Shown here in pieces: positions 57,301 through 64,000 of a stretch of 64,000 bases of DNA. Source of the stretch: Notospermus geniculatus. Its lineage: Eukaryota; Nemertea; Pilidiophora; Heteronemertea; Lineidae. The stretch spans positions 111,046-175,045 of the forward strand of contig NMRB01000680.1 in assembly GCA_002633025.1 (NCBI GenBank), written 5' to 3'. The notes beneath the pieces were generated by a model that made no database searches, was not told the origin of the DNA, and saw only the letters and a list, made by a program, of their open reading frames with translations. The position numbers and the translations under genes are program-made. The first letter of the stretch is position 1. Each line of letters starts with the position of its first letter.

Positions 57301-60300
57301 TCAAAACATTCTTAGCCCACACAATGACACGTGGTGTTCATACAATACCTTGATTCATAGCAAGCTGCCTCATGATTCATAAGTATTGATAGGCCTTAGC
57401 TGTTTTCTTTTACAGATTCAAAGGATCATATAACTTTTGATTTGGTTTCAAACTTGGAATATACAAAAAAAACAGCCAACGATCTATAGCCGCACAGTTG
57501 ACGGTGAACACTTGGCCAGTGGAAGGAGCTTGGTGGTGCAGTGGTTGAGGGTTAACTTGAGACCATGAGATCACGAGTTCAATTCCTGGCTGCCACTGCA
57601 CTGTGGATTCTGTGAAAGCGTCAAGCGATGACTGCTCCTTGAGTTCCCCAGAAACATTTCTGGAGAGACTACTACTGTTATTGGCCACTGTAAGTTGACT
57701 GACTTACCCCGGCCTTCGGCATCCTTGAATACTCCCGATCAATCAGTTTTTGCTCTTCCTTAAGACTGGAAAGAAAAGGTAACATAAGCAATTTAACGCT
57801 TGTCATCAGATTGCGAGATACATATTGCATTAATTATGATGGCGAGAGAAAAGTTGGGAATGTTTCATACCATTCAATGGTGTACTCCAACTGATATTGT
57901 CTCTCCTCTGATTGGGCAAGTTCATTGTTGTGTTTCAGAAGTTGTTCCCGCAGCTTTGAGACTTCAGTATTTGAGGCATCAGGGAAGTTGTCAGCCTTCT
58001 CCAGCTCTCCTCGCTGGGAGTCCATCTCAGCTGTATATTGCTTGGCCTGCTGGAGTAACTGTGTTTCATTCTCTCTTGTGCTGTGAAAGGATGAAATGAG
58101 GAATGACTGGATCAAATCTCACCACCCCACCACTGGCACCACAGGGCCCCCTGCTGAGCATCCTGGGGTAATCAGTGGTTCCCAAGGCCTGGTCCCTATG
58201 TCACATGTGTGGTGACGTAAGGACTGAGCACTAAGTATTCTTTGAAGATTTTTGACACTTTTGGAGTCAGAGGATGTGATGACCCTCAGACACATTTTTT
58301 TCAATCAAGGCATGCATTTTTCAGGTAAACAAGTCCTTTGAGACGTCTGCTTGGCAGCTGCCAGGGATTTCGTCTGCCTCTGATGTTGTTTGTGGTCTAA
58401 CTCATGACAGAATAAGACAGAACAGCTGATTCTCCTCTGGTCCAGTCTGCCCCCACGAATGTGCTTGAAAAACCGGCAGTTCGAAAAGACCGAACCGCCG
58501 AACTCGCCGAACCGCCGAAATCGGTACGCAGAACTCTACCCCAATTTCGAAAAGACAGAACCGCAAACATTTTTTTTCAAAATTGCCTAAATTTGTGATT
58601 TTATGTTCCAATCAGTTTTCGAACATGTCCACTTGCATTGTCTGTTCACGCAACAGCAATGTAGGCCTACCGTGGAGGCTCTCAATAATTTGGCATGTCA
58701 AAGTATCGTCTACAACTACGTTGTATCCCTAACCTTTCAGACAATATGTAGGCCTCTTCATAAACGTTAGCAAATGCTTTTACGATTTGCACAGTGAGGT
58801 CCAATGTAAATCTTGAAGTAAAAGCATTTACTAGCCTTTATGAATATCAGCCATTGCACTGTGTTTGCTTGCTGACGTTGTGATTCACTGTAATATTTTT
58901 AGAGCTTACTGATGTAATCGTGACCTCTCTATCGATGAGGTTTCCTGTAATACGAGCTAAATAAACACAGGTATTTGACATCAGAGGGACTTTAAATTAA
59001 AGCTTGATGACCACCCTATGACCCAGGAGGTTAATTTTGTTGCACTGGTAGCAGTAGGTAATATACCTATAACGTGCGTATCTACACATGTATTTGCATC
59101 TCAGTTATGCTAAAGAACTCCTACTATCAGCGCAGATTGCGTGACTTCTAGGTATTTGGCATGATTAATATGCAAATTAGGCAATTTTGAAAAAAATGGC
59201 TACGGTTCTGTCTTTTCGAAATTGGGGTACAGTTCTGCGTACCAAGTTCGGCGGTTCTGCGCGTTCGGCGGTTCGGCCTTTTCGAACTGCCGCTGTAACA
59301 TGACTATGTCACGCCAGGTGACCAAAACGGTGCAGTCTATGTATTTCCAGATCTCTCGGCTATCCAAGATTCGCCGCTACCTTGATGACACCACGTGTGC
59401 CAGGGTCGTCAATGCCCTTGTGACCTCCAGACCTGATTCCAATAACAGTCTTTTACTGGGCCTCCCAGAGTGTGAACTTTCCAGACTTCAGAGGGCACAA
59501 AACAGTGCTGCTCGACTTTTATCTCGCAAACCACGCCGTGATCACATCACGCCTGTACTTAAATCCCTGCACTNNNNNNNNNNNNNNNNNNNNNNNNNNN
59601 NNNNNNNNNNNNNNNNNNNNNNNNNNNNNNNNNNNNNNNNNNNNNNNNNNNNNNNNNNNNNNNNNNNNNNNNNNNNNNNNNNNNNNNNNNNNNNNNNNNN
59701 NNNNNNNNNNNNNNNNNNNNNNNNNNNNNNNNNNNNNNNNNNNNNNNNNNNNNNNNNNNNNNNNNNNNNNNNNNNNNNNNNNNNNNNATGGCCTATATTC
59801 ACCATCAACACTGACCCCAATTATCAACTCATCCATAAGGCATCCCTTTATTTTAGTCCCAAGAAGGCTACCTGAACATTCGTGCACTATATGTGTGTAC
59901 ACACATCGTATCTCCATACACGTCGGTTATGCGTGGATCAAACAAAATGGCGACCTGACTCGTCTGCTACGGGGCAATTCTGGACTTTTCTGCTTATTTC
60001 TCGGTGATGAAGGATTACATACGGTTCAAAATAAATAGGGGAGGAGATCGTGGTACACATCGTTGTGTAAAGGTGATATATTCTTCTGATTTTTTGGCAT
60101 GCTCTCGTTATTTTGTACACAAAAATGCCGTTTCATGATGATGTATACATTCGTCCATACATCGGCGATTATGCCCCAAACAAAAGTGTCGATTTCTCGA
60201 AAAAACGCGAATAATATGTAAATTCTACTATAAGAGACATAACTTGGCGTTACATTACACTTATTAGTGAAATTTCGTGCCAATTGGTGCTATATTAGGT

Positions 60301-60573
60301 GAATAAACCCGTGTGACAAGAAATGATGTGGCACGAAAATAACGTCACTTCGTGAACAATTAACTGAGGCTGGTGTGAGGTGACCTAAAACTTTACCTGC
60401 TTAATTTCTATCAATTTCAGCCAATGTAGATGTTGGCATAATGCCATGCTCTGTGTATACAATTTTGACAGATTTGTCTTAGGGTATTACCTCTTTAGTG
60501 TTTCATGGAGCTCTGTGTACTTGGCCTTTAGCATCGCTACCCGGGTTCCTGTCAGCTTCCCCTCTTGAAACAA
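51301..60573 (-). CDS. CCDC146: Coiled-coil domain-containing protein 146 (N-terminus missing)
   Basis: Centriole and axoneme-associated coiled-coil protein needed for sperm flagella in mammals. Fifteen exons, all in phase: 60573-60491, 58080-57871, 57765-57708, 56270-56094 (or 56085), 55569-55496, 55186-54959, 54731-54545, 54373-54278, 54134-53875, 53552-53388, 53085-52796, 52673-52381, 52262-52125, 51988-51740, 51504-51301. They encode about 903 residues, nearly all heptad-rich helix, ending in the diagnostic tail [20 protein letters not shown] and MRHIRKP. Landmarks: [19 protein letters not shown] at the N-terminal side, [44 protein letters not shown]. Compared with the 955-residue human protein about 50 residues are missing at the start; the first exon(s) were not found in 60.6-64 kb and probably lie beyond the window. 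Confidence 0.94.
53640..53823. repeat. 92-bp direct duplication
   Basis: CAGTTCCCTACACAACAAGC begins at 53640 and again at 53732, and the following 92 bases are nearly identical. It lies in a CCDC146 intron. Confidence 0.95.
55650..56065. mobile_element. MITE with TTAACCCTTTCACTGTCAA-like ends
   Basis: The outer ends pair imperfectly (AACCCTTTCACTGTCAA with TTGGCAGTAATAGGGT). Strong internal arms (CTGTGCACTTCCGCCGAAA, CACAACCTCGATCTGAA, GTGACG) pair between 55812-55880 and 55945-56010. The element ends 20-30 bp from the splice donor of the CCDC146 exon at 56270-56094. Confidence 0.75.
57526..57612 (+). mobile_element. tRNA-like SINE fragment
   Basis: GGAGCTTGGTGGTGCAGTGG matches a tRNA A-box region, and GAGTTCAATTCC at 57576-57587 resembles the B box. 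The similarity ends soon after. It is in a CCDC146 intron. Confidence 0.55.
58474..59292. mobile_element. MITE-like element with about 125-bp inverted repeats
   Basis: CGGCAGTTCGAAAAGACCGA at the left end and TCGGCCTTTTCGAACTGCCG at the right are the tips of arms extending to about 58600 and 59165, including CGCAGAACT, CCCCAATTTCGAAAAGACAG and TTTTTTTCAAAATTGCCTAA. The interior has no transposase. It carries a second nested hairpin at 58750-58853 and abuts a LINE fragment on its right. Confidence 0.85.
58750..58853. mobile_element. Tip-conserved hairpin element, member 5 (nested)
   Basis: Ends read GGCCTCTTCATAAACG and CTTTATGAATATCAGCC; the stem GTTAGCAAATGCTTTTAC pairs with GTAAAAGCATTTACTAGC. 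The ends resemble the other four hairpins but no clear 4-bp duplication remains. It sits inside the larger element at 58474-59292. Confidence 0.65.
59300..59573 (+). pseudogene. Non-LTR retrotransposon reverse transcriptase fragment
   Basis: One frame reads [20 protein letters not shown], then [40 protein letters not shown] and DHITPVL. This is the conserved C-terminal part of the reverse transcriptase ORF of CR1/L2/Jockey-like LINEs, after the palm domain. The expected LDYCN is changed to PDSNN. It is 5'-truncated at the MITE border and cut by the assembly gap at 59574. Not a host gene. Confidence 0.85.
59574..59787. other. Assembly gap (Ns)
   Basis: 214 undetermined bases, inside the LINE copy. 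Confidence 1.
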
Positions 60574-60599
60574 CTGGAAAATAAGAAAGGAAACTACAT

Positions 60600-63500
60600 T
60601 GACACTACCTCATTCATTGACGGTATCTTCTCAAAACATACACAAGGCAATGGTGGAGTGAAAGGACCTGAAGCTCAGGATGCATTGATGAAGGTTGTGG
60701 TGACTTTGTTCCACTGACTCTGCAACATTGAGTGCTTTTCCTGGTTTGCTTTCGTAAGTTTAGGCTATAAAGTGGATTGCTCGAGGGCCGCTGCAATCTG
60801 AAGCATACAGAAAGACACTACCAAAACAACACCTCCTTGTTTTATTTCTGGAACAAACACATTTCTTGATTCAGAGCCAAACAAAAGTTGCAGCGTTGCA
60901 GTAAAAAGCCAGGCAGACTTTTTAGGGTAACTGAGCAGGGCAATGAAACAAATGCCTTGGATGTTTCCCACATAGTTGTCAGAAATGGTCCATCATTAAC
61001 GCAAGACCCCATTCTTCATGATGAAAACACTCCTAAACATAGACTACGGTAGATTGACAACAACAGGTGGAACTTGGTTTTTGAGTGCAAAGTTGAATGG
61101 TTCCATTCGTCATCACTGAAACTACAGGTCTTATTTTGGAACGTTCCTTAACGTTAATAAGTCCATTGTAAAACCATCAAGATCAATATATTTAAAGGCA
61201 ATTAGTCGCGGCAGTCAAAAATGACACAGTGGACTGTTCCTCGCAAAATATGAATAAAACATCAAAAGGAAAAGGCCCAGACTGCAATCTCGCATTCCTC
61301 TGTCAAATAATTGTCCTACTTGTAATAATACAGTTTGATAGACGGCCCTATGTTATGAATTCTACTTTTATTGACTTATCAAACTTTTTGGGTCAAAATG
61401 AATTTTGTTTTGGAATGCCTACCAGGGTTGAAATCCGACCCAGACGTTTGCATGAGGCGTCAATAAAGACGAATTTTCTCAATAAAGATGGAAATATGCC
61501 TTGACGTAAATCATGATGGATGAAGATATGTCTTGCCATCAATTCATGACCATGGAATAAATATAGTATTTGGGTCAAGAATTATTCAATAATAAAGAAG
61601 ATACATGTATTTGTGATTCAATTACTTGTTTATCAATTTGGTACCAGAATAGAGACCACTGATAAATTCCTGTCTCAGGAGAAGGAGACTCTACGTCACT
61701 GAAACCTTTGATGTAGGTGAGAATAAGAATGCCAGTCTCATGAATTTCATTATAAAGTTATATCTTTAATCCTAAAATATGCAAAGCATTCAACACAAAA
61801 TGCGTGCACACATCACCAGTAAAATGTTGTGATGATTTCAACGTCAGGCAATACCTGTTGACGTTCGTTGCCAGACACAACATGCTTTCTCTACAGATGA
61901 GATATTCTTTCAAGGAAAAGGAGCAACGGAAGGGATCCATTAATAAAATTCTTTATGACGACGCCAGGACTCCAGAAAAATCAGGAGGGTCATAACAAAA
62001 GGGAACCACTAGATGGTCTAGTGTGATTGCTGTTTGATCGCACGGTGGTGGCAGAAGTTCCTTTTCTTCAAACATTTTTAGTCCGAGACTTGGTCTACAA
62101 CTGGGACATGTTGTAAGCGATTTAGCCAACTGGTCTCCGAGGTAACCTCAGTTTGATTGTGTCAGGATTTCGTCATTGACCTCCCGGGTTTCTCTCATCA
62201 GAGATAGGACGGGTTCATGTCTGTTATCATGTTCGCATGGTTATGATGATAAACAACATACAACTCAGCAGCAAAAAATGACGGCTGGAAACTGGATACG
62301 AGTCAAAAATAAGCAATGATAATCTTGTGAAGTATATTTAGATCTGTTGCAGGCGGTCGACCGTGGTGATGACTCAGTGAACACCTGAAATGGTTCAGTC
62401 AGAACAACTGAGAGATGATGCAGGATATATTTATTGGCTGATTTTTTTCTTTACAGCCACTTTTTTCGTTACCTTTTCCTTTACAGCCACTTTTTTCGTT
62501 ACCTTTTTCTTTACTGCCTCACAGTTGATTCATCAGGGGAACCTGATCCCAGCAATATCCTTAGTGTTAAAGGGACTATGAACTACAGAGCTGTAGCTAG
62601 CTTTTTTGTTTTGTGGGGAATTTGACTCTCTGCGGGGGGTGGGCAAACTGTACTTTTTGCCATTTTTCATGCATTGACATTACATTGATTGGCAATTGTT
62701 TATATGAAACTAAAGCCTCTTTTGATTTTGAAAACTATACTGATTTACATAATACACAGTGACAAAGGTTGAAACAATGTGTACTCATTCAGTTCAGGTT
62801 CAGGTTCAGGTTAAGACACTTTGCAAAGTAAACCAAATGATGACAGGCAGAGAAAGAAGATAAGACATTAGCAAGATAAGTAGGCATTCTTTGCACTAAG
62901 TAAGCAATTATTTTTGTACTTAAAATAGATGTATATTTCTGACGTCACGGGGGGGATTACTTATCTGTTCTGTACTGTAGAGAGTAATTAGTCGTTTTGG
63001 TTTTAAATTTCTAAAGAAGATTAGTCCAAAATGAAAAACAATTTCATGCTTTCACCTTTCAAAGCACAGGTTGATTGCTGTTCAAACAATTTACAATATT
63101 TTTCAAAGTAAAAAAGTGGTAAAAAGTTATGAATGGTTGGGCAAATGGCGCTGCTCCATGCATGTGCAGGTAAAGATAAAAAGTGACTTTCCAAGAATTG
63201 GGAAGCAAGGAATGACTCCAGAACATGTTGGCAGCCTACACATCCCGGGGCAGCCTACACGTCCCAGGGGTGGGGAAGGTGACTTGTAGTGCAAAAAATA
63301 CCCCCTCTATGATGACTGTGCGTAGGTGTTGATGATAATGATGATGATGATGATGATGATGTTTAATAGCTGAACAGGTGAGAAGAAGGTAGGAGTGAAT
63401 CATTTGAAAGAAACATTCCCAGGTGGCTATTCAAAAGATCATGTTCTGTTTTATTTTGCTATTAGGGGTTGGAGTTGGGTATTGACATTGGAATCGGTCG

Positions 63501-64000
63501 TATTGATATTGGCATTGGATCAAGAGCCAATTACAAAACATAATCTTGGACAAGAAGAAACCAAAAGCTGTTTTAACCACTTTGCCTCAGACGTCATTAT
63601 GACATCTTGTATAGTGCCCATGGTCATGACGTCACAGACCGGTATTTGGTCTAGATCATTGTGAAGTGGTAAAACACAATCTGCCACATCAAGAAGAATT
63701 GGCCTGCATGTGAACAGGGATTCCGCCAGGATTGTCAAGGAGGGGGGAGAAAAAAATTTCAAAATAATTTTTTTTTTCTTTTTTTTCTTCTTCAAAAATC
63801 ATCCCCCCTATCCCCCCTCTGGCGGAAACACTGGCGAACTGAAGCGTAACCTCAGGACGACAGTCACTAATATTATTCGCACTGGCTTTACTCAACAACA
63901 TGAAGGTAGCATGGAATAGCCCTGTACAATTTTCCCCTGATTCTTGAATTTTGGCCCTCCTCACTCCAACCCAAGTGAATGAAATGTAAAAAGATGAACG
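60600..64000. other. CCDC146 upstream intron or flank; no gene recognised
   Basis: No coding exon was recognised. It holds a 31-bp direct repeat with unit CTTTACAGCCACTTTTTTCG at 62452-62512, a (GAT)n microsatellite at about 63326-63361, and an inverted repeat TTCCGCCAG / CTGGCGGAA at 63721 and 63820 enclosing G-, T- and C-runs. Confidence 0.5.

Noticed and set aside
59472-60038. ORFs spanning the 59574-59787 gap
   Set aside because: Only the LINE frame before the gap is meaningful; the rest is N or non-coding.
62390-62625. Phe-rich membrane-like ORFs
   Set aside because: Produced by a 31-bp direct repeat rich in CTTTTTTCG read in two frames.

Overview
This is a eukaryotic genomic window: genes are split by GT-AG introns, tRNA-derived SINEs, short inverted-repeat (MITE-like) elements and a non-LTR retrotransposon fragment are scattered through it, and there are assembly gaps. 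Gene content and intron density suggest a marine invertebrate. The very frequent TAGGCCTA and TACATGTA palindromes make me favour an echinoderm or another ambulacrarian deuterostome, but that is inference from composition, not a species call.

Layout. (1) 0.5-15 kb, minus strand: a complete AASS gene (bifunctional lysine degradation enzyme, 20 exons per transcript, 934 aa). It has a duplicated, apparently mutually exclusive exon over the saccharopine dehydrogenase nucleotide-binding loop, and a near-identical second copy of its last two exons. (2) 15-23 kb: no convincing gene; repeats and one possible lone exon. (3) 23.1-25.7 kb, minus: complete EIF4E3 (7 exons, 213 aa). (4) 27.9-36.6 kb, minus: a 13-exon gene for a single-pass membrane mucin-like protein (992 aa) with a signal peptide, three different Thr/Ala repeat blocks, a D8C-like cysteine module, a probable SEA-like fold interrupted by a mucin insert and a furin-type site, one transmembrane helix and a cytoplasmic tail. 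(5) 36.7-41.8 kb: gene-poor, inverted-repeat elements. (6) 41.8-46.0 kb, minus: complete NOL9 (9 exons, 901 aa). (7) 48.2-49.9 kb, plus: complete BORCS6 (4 exons, 428 aa) with a U12-type intron. (8) 51.3-60.6 kb, minus: CCDC146, 15 exons covering all but the N-terminus. (9) 60.6-64 kb: no gene seen.

The genes are unrelated housekeeping, ciliary and surface functions rather than one pathway: lysine catabolism (AASS), cap binding (EIF4E3), ribosomal RNA processing (NOL9), lysosome positioning (BORCS6), centriole/sperm flagellum (CCDC146) and a secreted-surface mucin. NOL9 and BORCS6 are head to head; BORCS6 and CCDC146 are tail to tail.

The least explained signals are (a) excess of palindromic octamers of the form TA-NNNN-TA (GGCC, CCGG, CATG), with one internal comparison showing a GGCCTA hexamer inserted at a TA, and (b) a family of hairpin elements that share only their tips (GGGCCATATTC-like) and 4-bp target duplications while their self-complementary stems differ.
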